9,083 nucleotides of DNA from NCBI GenBank assembly GCA_900543845.1, contig UQTD01000069.1:1-9083 (forward strand). Direction: 5' to 3'. The position numbers and the translations under genes are program-made. The notes beneath the pieces were generated by a model. That model had not been told where the DNA came from. It saw only the letters and a program-made list of their open reading frames with translations, and did no database searches. Below are positions 1-6,308 of this stretch, piece after piece. How positions within the stretch are numbered: position 1 is the stretch's first letter; the number at the start of each line of letters is the position of its first letter. The DNA comes from an uncultured Collinsella sp. Its GTDB lineage: Bacteria; Actinomycetota; Coriobacteriia; Coriobacteriales; Coriobacteriaceae.

Positions 1-652
1 CCCACCCGCGCGAGCGCATGGCATCCGCGCGCTCAAGCGAATCTTCCATGCCCCAGCCCATCAGCACGCTCGACGCCCGCAGGTGCAATCGCACGGGATC
101 GGTGGGCGCACGCCCCGGCACATCGATCGCGTCCTGCACCGCCAGCACCGTGCGGCCGCGGCGCAAAAACTGTGGGATAAGCCGCATGCACATCGAGATC
201 ATGAGCGCGATCACCGGCGCGGCGTTGCCCAACAGTGCGAGTACCTTGTCGTATTCGAGCATCGACGCCGCGGCCTCAAACCACAGCACGCTCGCCACAA
301 ACAGCCCACCCATGCACAAGCCATATACCATGCTTTCCAGATACACCGCGCGCACGCCGATGCGAAACAGCTCGGTCGAGCCCGATGCACTAAACAGAGG
401 GTTGACCAGCGCGATAATCAAAATAACCGGCAGCTGCCAGCGAAGCGCCCCTAACGTGCGCGCAGCACCGCGCGTCGCAAGCCCGTACGCCAGCCCGCCC
501 GCAAGCGACAGCGCAATCAGCACCGGTTGCATCGAGAACATGGTGAGCCCCAGCGTCAACGCTATGTAGACCGCCGGCACCGCCGGATGCGACATTGAAA
601 ATGCCCCCACGGGCTCGGCGCCCGAACCCTCTCGCATGTTGTCCATAGGCAT
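1..652 (-). CDS. ecfT: ECF transporter transmembrane (T) component, 3' end cut by window edge
   Basis: Translating the minus strand from the ATG at 652-650 gives about 217 residues that run off the left edge. The protein is a polytopic membrane protein with hydrophobic stretches near residues 23-55, 72-86, 100-125 and 140-155. Family marks are an N-terminal FSMSHPAV, an NPLFSASG segment after the second helix, and LERADAMRSRGW at the edge, matching the Ala-Arg-Gly coupling motif of EcfT/CbiQ proteins. T components join a substrate-binding S subunit to two ATPases to import vitamins or metals; the substrate cannot be told here. The start is supported by GGGAGG at 664-659, six bases upstream, and by an in-frame TGA at 671-673. 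Other in-frame ATGs lie at 646 and 637. At roughly 265 residues for the family, most of the gene is present; ATPase genes probably lie beyond the edge. It diverges from glmU. Confidence 0.85.
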   Translation of the reverse strand, partial: MPMDNMREGSGAEPVGAFSMSHPAVPAVYIALTLGLTMFSMQPVLIALSLAGGLAYGLATRGAARTLGALRWQLPVILIIALVNPLFSASGSTELFRIGVRAVYLESMVYGLCMGGLFVASVLWFEAAASMLEYDKVLALLGNAAPVIALMISMCMRLIPQFLRRGRTVLAVQDAIDVPGRAPTDPVRLHLRASSVLMGWGMEDSLERADAMRSRGW

Positions 653-785
653 CCCCGCCCTCCCGCCAAATCACCGACGCCGAAGCACTGCCGGCACCGC
701 CCGCAAGCAGCGCAAACACCACGCCGGCGGCGCAAGCCTCAACCGCCGCAAACCAATCGCTACGCGCTCATCATATGCCTGCGGT

Positions 786-813
786 ATCATATTGCGCCGT
801 GTATCGTTTCCAA
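786..813 (-). promoter_or_regulatory. putative ecfT promoter in the divergent ecfT/glmU gap
   Basis: On the minus strand TTGGAA (813-808) is followed after 16 bases by TATGAT (791-786). These match four and five of the six consensus -35 and -10 bases. Transcription would start near 780, giving a leader of about 130 bases before ecfT. The same spot holds TATCAT on the plus strand (785-790), a possible glmU -10 without a recognisable -35. This is read from consensus only. Confidence 0.35.
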
Positions 814-845
814 ACACACGTCTCTATAACGTAACAGGAGATCAC

Positions 846-2258
846 ATGGACGCAACCGCAATTATCCTCGCCGCCGGCGAGGGCACCCGCATGAAGTCGA
901 ACCACTGCAAGGTTTCGCACAAGATCCTGGGCAAGCCCATGGTCCAGTGGATCGTCGACGCCACCATCAAGGCCGGCTGCAGCCGCGTCGTGGTCGTCAT
1001 CGGCAGCCACGCCGACGAGATGCGCGCCCTCATCGATGGCGCCTATACCAACAGCGCCACCAAGGTTGAGTGCGTCGAGCAGACCGAGCGCCTGGGCACC
1101 GGCCACGCCGTAAAGGTCGCGCTCGAGGCCTGCGGCATCGCGCAAGGCCCCGTCGTCGTGCTCAACGGCGACCTGCCGCTCATCACCGCCGACACCGTCG
1201 CCAAGTTCGCGCAGACCGTCGCCACCGGCGAGCTCGCCTGCACCGTCATGACCATGACCCCGCCCGATCCTTTTGGCTACGGCCGCATCAAGCTGGGCGC
1301 CGACGGCCAGATCGAGCGCATCATCGAGCAGAAGGACTGCACGCCCGAGCAGGCCGCCACGCTGCTGGAGTGCAACGCCGGCTGCTACGCCTTCGACGGC
1401 GCGCAGCTCGCCGCCCACATTAACGAGATCGGCAACGACAACGCGCAGTCCGAGTACTATCTGCCCGACATGCTCGAAATCCTCAAGGGTCACGGCCAGG
1501 CGGTCTCCATCTTCCACTGCGACGACTACCGCGACGGCCTGGGCGTCAACAGCCGCATCCAGCTCGCGCAGCTCACCGCCATCGCGCGCGACCGCATCAA
1601 CGAGCACTGGATGGCCGAGGGCGTCACCTTCATCGACCCCACGCAGGCCTGGATCGGCCCCGACGCCACCATCGGCCGCGACACCGTCGTGTGGCCGCAG
1701 ACGCATCTGATCGGTCACGTCACCGTGGGCGAAGAGTGCCAGCTCGGCCCCAACAGCCGCCTCACCGACACCACTGTCGGCAGCGGCTGCATCATCGATG
1801 AGACCATCGCCATCGAGGCCGTCATCGAGAACGGCGTCGACTGCGGCCCGCGCGCCTACCTGCGCCCGGGCACCCACATGCTCGACGGATCCAAGGCCGG
1901 TACGCACGTGGAGATTAAGAAGTCCACGATCGGCGAGGGCTCCAAGGTGCCCCACCTGTCCTACATCGGCGATACCACCATGGGCTCCGGCGTCAACGTA
2001 GGCGCGGGCTCCATCACCTGCAACTACGACGGCGTCCACAAGCACAAGACCGTCATCGGCAAGGATGCCTTCATCGGTTCCGACACCATGATGGTCGCGC
2101 CCGCCCAGATCGGCGACGGTGCACTCGTGGCCGCCGGCTCCGTCATCACCGAGCCGGTTCCGGCCGACGCACTCGGTCTGGGCCGCGCCCGTCAGGTAAA
2201 TATTGAGGGCTGGGCCGCCGATTATCGCCGCCGTCTGCACGAGGACGACGAGGCATAA
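846..2258 (+). CDS. glmU: Bifunctional GlmU: glucosamine-1-P acetyltransferase / UDP-GlcNAc pyrophosphorylase
   Basis: GlmU acetylates glucosamine-1-phosphate with acetyl-CoA and then couples it to UTP, giving UDP-GlcNAc for peptidoglycan. At 470 residues it is full length (E. coli 456). The N-terminal uridylyltransferase domain shows LAAGEGTRMK (residues 8-17), the metal-binding NGDLP (N107, D109), GTGHAV, the NAGCYAF strand and YYLPDML. From about residue 262 a left-handed beta-helix of hexapeptide repeats begins. Acetyltransferase residues are present: R340 in YLRPG, E356 and K358 in VEIKK, H370 in PHLSYIGD (equivalent to E. coli H363), and ITCNYDG. The start is chosen because AGGAG (836-840) lies five bases before ATG 846 and the LAAG motif follows at once; the frame stays open upstream, but without family sequence. 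It is transcribed alone, with a terminator 15 bases after the stop. Confidence 0.97.
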   Translation: MDATAIILAAGEGTRMKSNHCKVSHKILGKPMVQWIVDATIKAGCSRVVVVIGSHADEMRALIDGAYTNSATKVECVEQTERLGTGHAVKVALEACGIAQGPVVVLNGDLPLITADTVAKFAQTVATGELACTVMTMTPPDPFGYGRIKLGADGQIERIIEQKDCTPEQAATLLECNAGCYAFDGAQLAAHINEIGNDNAQSEYYLPDMLEILKGHGQAVSIFHCDDYRDGLGVNSRIQLAQLTAIARDRINEHWMAEGVTFIDPTQAWIGPDATIGRDTVVWPQTHLIGHVTVGEECQLGPNSRLTDTTVGSGCIIDETIAIEAVIENGVDCGPRAYLRPGTHMLDGSKAGTHVEIKKSTIGEGSKVPHLSYIGDTTMGSGVNVGAGSITCNYDGVHKHKTVIGKDAFIGSDTMMVAPAQIGDGALVAAGSVITEPVPADALGLGRARQVNIEGWAADYRRRLHEDDEA

Positions 2259-2273
2259 CGCTTTGCCAAGCAC

Positions 2274-2308
2274 AAAAGGAGCTGTTCCATGAGGACGGCT
2301 CTTTTTTT
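2274..2308 (+). terminator. Intrinsic terminator of glmU
   Basis: AAAAGGAGCTGTTCC (2274-2288) pairs with GGACGGCTCTTTT (2293-2305) around an ATGA loop. One U is bulged and two G-U pairs occur. The 3' arm runs into seven consecutive T (2302-2308). Confidence 0.85.
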
Positions 2309-2399
2309 CTATCGTGACCTGCGCGACCGGATGAGTGGTCGGTTCGTGTCCGTTGACGGTAAAGACGTTATCAAGACTCGATAAACCCCGTCGCGCGGT

Positions 2400-2405
2400 T
2401 ACAAT
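2400..2405 (+). promoter_or_regulatory. putative -10 box for prs
   Basis: TACAAT (2400-2405) matches five of six -10 consensus bases and lies 46 bases before the prs start, downstream of the glmU terminator. No good -35 sits 16-18 bases upstream. A TTGACG at 2353-2358 is too far away to pair with it. The assignment is tentative. Confidence 0.35.
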
Positions 2406-2451
2406 GCAACAAGGCATCTATATGGCATTCGATGTATAAAGGAGAAGGGTA

Positions 2452-3438
2452 ATGCCGATTAATGATCCCGAGAAGTCGGAGAATATGCGCAAGTCCATCC
2501 GCGTGTATTCCGGTTCCTCCAACCGTCCCCTCGCTCAGAAGATCGCTGAGTACCTTGGGGTCGAGCTTTCGGGCCTTACGCTAAAGCAGTTCGCCAACGG
2601 TGAGATTTACGCCCGCTACGACGAGACCGTCCGCGGCGCCGACGTCTTCCTGATTCAGTCCGTGGCTGGCGGCAACGTCAACGACATGCTCATGGAGCTG
2701 CTCATTGCCACCGACGCTGCCAAGCGCGCATCCGCCCGCTCCATCACCGCCGTTATCACCCACTACGGCTATGCCCGCCAGGACCGCAAGGCCGGCCCGC
2801 GCGAGCCCATCACCGCCCGCCTCGTCGCCAACCTGCTCGAGCGCGCCGGTGTCGACCGCATCATCACCCTCGACCTGCACCAGGGTCAGATCCAGGGCTT
2901 CTTTGATATCCCGGTTAACCACCTGTCCGCACTGCCGCTGTTTGGCCAGTACTACAACGACATGCACTTCGACACCGACAACCTGGTTGTCGTCTCCCCC
3001 GACGTGGGTCGCGCCAAGGCCGCCAAGAAGCTGTCCGACATGCTCGGCTGCGACCTGGCCATCGCCCACAAGGGCCGTCCGCGCCACAACGCCGCCGAGG
3101 TCATGGGCATCATCGGTGACATCAAGGGCAAGACCTGCGTCATCAACGACGACATGATCGACACCGCTGGCACCCTGTGCGCCAACGTCAAGGAGCTCAA
3201 GGCTATGGGCGCTGGCGACATCTACGTCTGCGCCACCCACGGTATCTTCTCCGGTCCGGCCATCGAGCGCCTGAACGACGCCCCGATCGTCGAGTGCGTC
3301 GTCACCGACGCCATTCCCGTCGAGGTGGGCGGCAAGATCAAGACCATCTCGGTCGCCGAGGAGTTCGCCCAGGCCATCTCCGCCGTTTACCACGAGGAGC
3401 CCGTCTCCACGCTCGTCGGCGGCGACTTCGCGCTGTAA
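2452..3438 (+). CDS. prs: Ribose-phosphate pyrophosphokinase (PRPP synthetase)
   Basis: This enzyme makes PRPP from ribose-5-phosphate and ATP for nucleotide, histidine, tryptophan and NAD synthesis. At 328 residues it has the usual class I length. Visible motifs are FANGEIYARYDETVRG (about 47-62), YGYARQDRKAGPREPITA in the ATP-binding part, DLHQGQIQGFFDIP from D141, a flexible-loop HKGRPRHN, and the PRPP-binding loop DDMIDTAGT (233-241). Relative to Bacillus and E. coli the loop reads KGRP rather than KRRP, and the usual DxGGVxRA stretch reads DVGRAKAA. The lysine, second arginine and both loop aspartates remain, so activity is expected. The start at 2452 has AAAGGAG seven bases upstream. 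A later ATG (2485) also has a GGAG and would remove 11 residues. It lies between glmU and pth as in many Gram-positives, with its own terminator. Confidence 0.96.
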   Translation: MPINDPEKSENMRKSIRVYSGSSNRPLAQKIAEYLGVELSGLTLKQFANGEIYARYDETVRGADVFLIQSVAGGNVNDMLMELLIATDAAKRASARSITAVITHYGYARQDRKAGPREPITARLVANLLERAGVDRIITLDLHQGQIQGFFDIPVNHLSALPLFGQYYNDMHFDTDNLVVVSPDVGRAKAAKKLSDMLGCDLAIAHKGRPRHNAAEVMGIIGDIKGKTCVINDDMIDTAGTLCANVKELKAMGAGDIYVCATHGIFSGPAIERLNDAPIVECVVTDAIPVEVGGKIKTISVAEEFAQAISAVYHEEPVSTLVGGDFAL

Positions 3439-3471
3439 TCCAGCGTGCATCTCATCATCTTTGGTGTTTTT

Positions 3472-3502
3472 AAAGGGTCGGAAGCTCGCTTCCGACCCTT
3501 TT
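3472..3502 (+). terminator. Intrinsic terminator of prs
   Basis: AAAGGGTCGGAAGC (3472-3485) and GCTTCCGACCCTTT (3488-3501) form a perfect 14-bp inverted repeat starting 33 bases after the prs stop, with a short T run at the end of the 3' arm. The complementary AAA on the left arm means it could also work on the opposite strand. Confidence 0.9.
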
Positions 3503-3523
3503 CTATCCCTCGCCAACCTTCCC

Positions 3524-3726
3524 TGGACAATTAGTTCAGATACGTATTTTTCTAAAGCTCCAAAGGGCCGTTCGGAGCCTTCTGAGCTCCCCGGCGGATG
3601 CCATACCGTCCAAAGCTCATCGTTTTCGAGTACAGCCGCTGCATTTTATCCTCAAATCGCCCTCAAAGGCCCTTAGAAACGCCTCGAACGCCCGCCGCCT
3701 TATACGTATCTGAACTAACTGTCCAG
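3524..3726. mobile_element. MITE-like inverted-repeat element, left copy (203 bp)
   Basis: The ends are imperfect inverted repeats of 24 bp. The left end (3524-3547) begins TGGACAATTAGTTCAG. The right end (3703-3726), read inward, begins TGGACAGTTAGTTCAG. Both continue ATACGTAT, with one mismatch in 24. Further inward TTTCTAA (3549-3555) pairs with TTAGAAA (3674-3680) and GGGCC (3565-3569) with GGCCC (3669-3673), so the element could fold into one long interrupted hairpin. No transposase is inside and no target duplication is obvious. The minus strand holds a 30-codon frame (3644-3552) after a GAGGA ribosome-site-like sequence. A second element with the same ends lies at 5050-5253 in the opposite orientation. 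The mobile nature is inferred from architecture only. Confidence 0.65.
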
Positions 3727-3888
3727 TAGATATCGTCAACCTTCGCGGCAGAGCTCAATTTCCTGTAATCCCCTCGACCGATTCCACCGATTTCATAACG
3801 CCCAGCCGTTCGTGGCGCGCAGCGCCCCGCTGAGCGAAAAGAACGGTATGGCGGTCGCATTCTGCCTCCAACTTAGTACGTTATAGCT

Positions 3889-5016
3889 ATGACGACCGTG
3901 ATTTCACATTTCTCCGCCCTCCGCGCAATTCGTCGCGCACGACGGGCGTACTCTGCCCTACCCTGGGACTTCGTTGATAGTGAACAGCAAGCACAGGCCT
4001 TGGCTAGCTGCATTCCCAATAATGACGCAATCGACTTTGGCGCACTTTCGATACTCGATGCCTGGAATGAAGATGATTCCGAACTGCTCGATCTTCTCGT
4101 TTCAGACGAAGACAACAGACGCCCCGACAAGCGACTTCTTCAGCATATTCTCTCCGCTCCGCTTCCTGAAGGTGCAATTATGCACGTCGAGGCCGACATC
4201 TACGCAACGTCTCCCGCCGTGACAGCCATGCTTTGTTCCAAAAATGAATCAGTCGCCAAAACCTTGATGCTTCTCATGGAACTGCTCGGAACCTACTCCC
4301 TTCCTCCCGGGGCAACATACCCCATTGCCCATGACGACATCTGGCCCAAGGGCGATGGCTGCGCAGCGACGGGCGATCTTGATTGCCTGGGCAACCAGTC
4401 GGTGGCCGAGCAACAGAACGAAACCCGCTATGAACAGGCACACTACAAATGCGAGCCCGCCACGACCATCGAAGAGCTCGAGGCGGTCTCACGGTTCGCC
4501 AAAAGTAGCTCGTACGCCTCGTTTCGCACGGCCGTTAAACTCGCCCGGGCCGGATCCGCATCCCCAGCCGAATCCCTAATGTTTGCCGTTCTCGGAGCAC
4601 CCATGCGCTTTGGCGGTTTCGGGTGTTGCAGCCTACATATGGGAGGCTTGCTACTCAACTATCGAATCGACTTCGACACCCTTGCGGTCAACATGTCCTC
4701 CGGCATCCCTTACGCCATCTGCGACCTGTATTGCCCCGCAGCCGGAGTCGACAGCGAATACAACGGAATTGGGCATGAGCTTCAAAACGCTCGCATCCAC
4801 GATGGCAATCGAAATAATGGCCTCAAGGCAATGGGCATCCACGTCCTGGTTATCAATCGCGACCAAATGAAAGACCTTGTTGCACTCGAAGCCTTCGCCC
4901 AAACGATGCATCGACTCGCGGGAGTCCGATTCCGATATCGCATCAAGGGCTATCGCAAGCGTCAGGCCGCTTGGCTCAACGCCCTGCGAGCCGGAATCGG
5001 CCTTGCACCGGTCTAA
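3889..5016 (+). CDS. Accessory protein with Vsr/DUF559-like endonuclease C-terminal domain
   Basis: The 375-residue protein has a loosely conserved N-terminal part and a C-terminal segment resembling the Vsr/DUF559 restriction-endonuclease-like fold. D279 lies in ICDLYCP and E290 in DSEYNGIGHE; a D-x-x-R-N motif follows (D305, R308, N309), then GLKAMGIHVLVINRDQM. This spacing of acidic residues, a D..R.N.L helix and a G..V strand fits that nuclease family. Before it come SASPAESLMFAVLGAP and GGFG, a segment I associate with actinobacterial hypothetical or AbiEi-like proteins. Function is unknown; defence or DNA processing is a guess. No signal peptide or membrane helix is evident. ATG 3889 is the first start after an in-frame TAG (3874-3876), but no Shine-Dalgarno precedes it, so it may be leaderless or weakly translated. 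Codon use is less GC-biased than in neighbouring genes. It is flanked by two inverted-repeat elements, which suggests acquisition. Confidence 0.7.
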   Translation: MTTVISHFSALRAIRRARRAYSALPWDFVDSEQQAQALASCIPNNDAIDFGALSILDAWNEDDSELLDLLVSDEDNRRPDKRLLQHILSAPLPEGAIMHVEADIYATSPAVTAMLCSKNESVAKTLMLLMELLGTYSLPPGATYPIAHDDIWPKGDGCAATGDLDCLGNQSVAEQQNETRYEQAHYKCEPATTIEELEAVSRFAKSSSYASFRTAVKLARAGSASPAESLMFAVLGAPMRFGGFGCCSLHMGGLLLNYRIDFDTLAVNMSSGIPYAICDLYCPAAGVDSEYNGIGHELQNARIHDGNRNNGLKAMGIHVLVINRDQMKDLVALEAFAQTMHRLAGVRFRYRIKGYRKRQAAWLNALRAGIGLAPV

Positions 5017-5049
5017 ACGGCGAATCACCCGTGCGCCGTCAAACAGGGC

Positions 5050-5253
5050 TGGACAGTTAGTTCAAATACGTATAACTAGACATATTGAATTAGGCTGTTT
5101 TGCAGCTATCCCTATACCATTCGCCCTATTTGAAGGCAGGGTAGACTTCAAAACAGCGTCATATGGGCTAACTAAAGCTCCAAAACAACGCATCGGCATT
5201 GAATTGAGCAATTCGAGTCCTCAGAACTTATACGTATCTGAACTAGCTGTCCA
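5050..5253. mobile_element. MITE-like inverted-repeat element, right copy (204 bp)
   Basis: The ends 5050-5075 and 5228-5253 are 26-bp imperfect inverted repeats with two mismatches, starting TGGACAGTTAGTTCAAATAC on the left and TGGACAGCTAGTTCAGATAC on the right read inward. They are the same ends as in the element at 3524-3726. Inside, GCTGTTTTG (5094-5102) pairs perfectly with CAAAACAGC (5149-5157), and CTATCCCT (5106-5113) with AGGGTAG (5138-5144). The interior differs in sequence from the left copy but resembles its reverse complement in patches, with shared translated blocks GQLVQIRI, FEGR, KT..YG and KAP. It has no transposase and no clear target duplication. It starts 33 bases after the nuclease-like gene and ends 114 bases before pth. 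Confidence 0.65.
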
Positions 5254-5308
5254 CCTCGGATTTCGACGGCCGTCCAAACGCCCCCAAACAACCTCAATCG
5301 CCCTCCAT

Positions 5309-5337
5309 TTGACAGCGGCAGCAGGGTCGCTCACCAT
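5309..5337 (+). promoter_or_regulatory. putative pth promoter
   Basis: A perfect TTGACA -35 box (5309-5314) is followed after 17 bases by CACCAT (5332-5337), a poor -10; CATAGC at 5335-5340 is an alternative. Transcription would start about 25 bases before the pth ATG. The right inverted-repeat element ends 55 bases upstream of this -35, leaving the promoter intact. Confidence 0.45.
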
Positions 5338-5367
5338 AGCAGGCGACAAATCAACGAAAGGACAAAC

Positions 5368-5997
5368 ATGGCAGCTGCACAGCCGCTCAAGATTCGCATG
5401 GTTGCCGGACTTGGCAACCCTGGCGATGAGTATGCCGAGACCCGCCACAACGCTGGCTTCAAAGCGATCGACGAGTTGGCCCGTCAGGCCGGCGTCACGT
5501 ACTGGAAAAACCAGGCCGGCGCCGAGGTCGCGCTCATCAACATCAACGACCCCGAGGAAGAGGACGGCAAGCGCCAGATTGTGCTGGTCAAGCCGCAGTC
5601 GTACATGAATACCTCGGGCGGCCCCATCTCCAAGCTCTGCCGCGAATACAAGATCAAGGCCGAGGAGCTGCTCGTAATCCACGACGAGCTCGACATTCCC
5701 GCCGGCGACGTGCGCGTTAAGGTGGGCGGCGGCCATGCTGGCCACAACGGCCTGCGTTCCATCATCGACAAGATGGGCAGCCGCGACTTCAGCCGCATCC
5801 GCACCGGCATCGGCAACCCTCCCGGCAAGATGCCCGTCGCTGACTACGTGCTTAAGCAGCTGCGCGCCCGCGAGGCCGAGGATTTCCAGGACACCTGCGC
5901 CCGCGCGGCCGACGCCGCCGGCCTGGCGATCGTGCACGGCGTGGTCTACGCTCGCGACCATGTCAACGGCGCCGCCTCCGCCAACGGCAAGCACTAA
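5368..5997 (+). CDS. pth: Peptidyl-tRNA hydrolase
   Basis: Pth cleaves the ester bond of peptidyl-tRNAs dropped from stalled ribosomes, recycling tRNA in the cytoplasm. The protein is 209 residues, usual for the family (E. coli 194) with a short N-terminal lead and a C-terminal tail. It shows GLGNPGDEYAETRHNAGF with catalytic H27, KPQSYMNTSGG with N81 (E. coli N68), HDELDIPAG with D106 (E. coli D93), and GGGHAGHNGLRSI with H126 and N127, followed by the RIRTGIGNP block. All known catalytic and binding residues are present. The start is set by AAAGGA (5357-5362), five bases before ATG 5368; the internal Met 11 just before the GLGNPG motif lacks this support. It is the expected neighbour of prs, here separated from it by the accessory insert. 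A large hairpin follows about 100 bases downstream. Confidence 0.96.
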   Translation: MAAAQPLKIRMVAGLGNPGDEYAETRHNAGFKAIDELARQAGVTYWKNQAGAEVALININDPEEEDGKRQIVLVKPQSYMNTSGGPISKLCREYKIKAEELLVIHDELDIPAGDVRVKVGGGHAGHNGLRSIIDKMGSRDFSRIRTGIGNPPGKMPVADYVLKQLRAREAEDFQDTCARAADAAGLAIVHGVVYARDHVNGAASANGKH

Positions 5998-6011
5998 AAC
6001 CTACCATTTAG

Positions 6012-6043
6012 GGACAGGTTTATTTTGGCAGGTTTTACCTGCG
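6012..6043 (+). repeat. GGGACAGG-type repeat, left arm of an inverted pair
   Basis: GGGACAGGTTTATTTTGGC (6012-6030) and the following bases to 6037 match the reverse complement of 6161-6186 at 21 of 26 positions. A small hairpin, GCAGGT/ACCTGC with a TTT loop, lies at 6029-6043. GGGGACAGG-type palindromic units resemble REP sequences linked to IS200-like (RAYT) transposases in other bacteria. That link is inference here. Confidence 0.5.
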
Positions 6044-6102
6044 GAAACGCTCCATTTGCGGCATCGTAATAAACCGCGCGCCGCCATACGCACATAGCAC
6101 CC

Positions 6103-6153
6103 CAAAGGGAGCCGGCCTCATCACAACCCGAGGCCGGCCCCCTTTGCCGTTTT
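6103..6153 (+). terminator. Strong hairpin terminator downstream of pth
   Basis: CAAAGGGaGCCGGCCTC (6103-6119) pairs with GAGGCCGGCcCCCTTTG (6130-6146) around a 10-base loop, followed by CCG and four T (6150-6153). The stem is very GC-rich and long. The T tract is short and set back by three bases, so termination on the plus strand is likely but not certain. Confidence 0.7.
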
Positions 6154-6160
6154 ACCCGAT

Positions 6161-6186
6161 AAAACTGACCAAAATATACCTGCCCC
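6161..6186 (-). repeat. GGGACAGG-type repeat, right arm of an inverted pair
   Basis: Read on the minus strand this is GGGGCAGGTATATTTTGG followed by TCAGTTTT, 21 of 26 identical to 6012-6037. With that copy it brackets the pth terminator, giving a REPIN-like layout of two inverted units about 120 bases apart. Confidence 0.5.
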
Positions 6187-6260
6187 TGTTTGGTAGGCCG
6201 AAGTGGATAAACCCTGCTCCCAACCGCCGAAGACACACGTAAGTGACATGTCCATGAGGG

Positions 6261-6266
6261 TATAAT
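6261..6266 (+). promoter_or_regulatory. -10 box of the nfnAB promoter
   Basis: A perfect TATAAT lies at 6261-6266, placing the transcript start near 6272 and giving a leader of about 100 bases. No consensus -35 is found at 16-18 bases. GTGACA at 6243-6248 is too close. An 8-bp palindrome, GACATGTC (6245-6252), occupies the spacer where a regulator could bind. The missing -35 hints at an activator or alternative control, which is inference. Confidence 0.5.
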
Positions 6267-6270
6267 TTGC

Positions 6271-6308
6271 ACCGTATGTCTGCACAACGCCTGTGCGCGT
6301 ACGGTTTT
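6271..6308 (+). promoter_or_regulatory. Terminator-like hairpin in the nfnA 5' leader
   Basis: ACCGTA (6271-6276) pairs with TACGGT (6300-6305), and inside it GCACA (6282-6286) pairs with TGTGC (6292-6296). TTTT (6305-6308) follows directly. The hairpin begins at or next to the predicted transcript start, so it may be a 5'-end stabiliser or a leader attenuator. Downstream, CCGTG/CACGG with a GAGG loop near 6330-6345 may be a second stem. I recognise no known riboswitch class. Confidence 0.4.

Noticed and set aside
18..569. Plus-strand 183-codon frame
   Set aside because: Antisense to ecfT, which has strong membrane-protein and motif support; the product is low-complexity Ser/Ala/Pro.
390..722. 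Minus-strand frame starting with a hydrophobic stretch (VVFALLAGG)
   Set aside because: Most of it is an out-of-frame shadow of ecfT, turning Gly/Ala/Arg-rich after residue 30. The GTG start has no clear ribosome site.
636..845. 70-codon N-terminal extension of glmU
   Set aside because: It lacks family similarity, overlaps the ecfT start and promoter region, and the ATG at 846 has a good ribosome site with the catalytic motif just after it.
2353..2358. TTGACG as -35 of prs
   Set aside because: No -10 at 16-18 bases, and TACAAT lies 41 bases away.
771..2417. 548-codon minus-strand frame across glmU
   Set aside because: An antisense open frame of a GC-rich gene, with repetitive Gly/Ala/Val/Asp composition and no domain.
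3663..3860. 65-codon minus-strand frame running into the left element (ending WTVSSDTYK…)
   Set aside because: No ribosome site or family match; the readable end simply reflects the repeat sequence.
5017..5039. Hairpin ACGGCG/CGCCGT right after the nuclease-like gene
   Set aside because: Only 6 bp with an 11-base loop and no T run, so too weak to call a terminator.
4877..5608. 243-codon plus-strand frame spanning the end of the nuclease gene, the right element and pth
   Set aside because: It crosses three unrelated features out of frame. It was useful only for showing that the right element is open in one frame.
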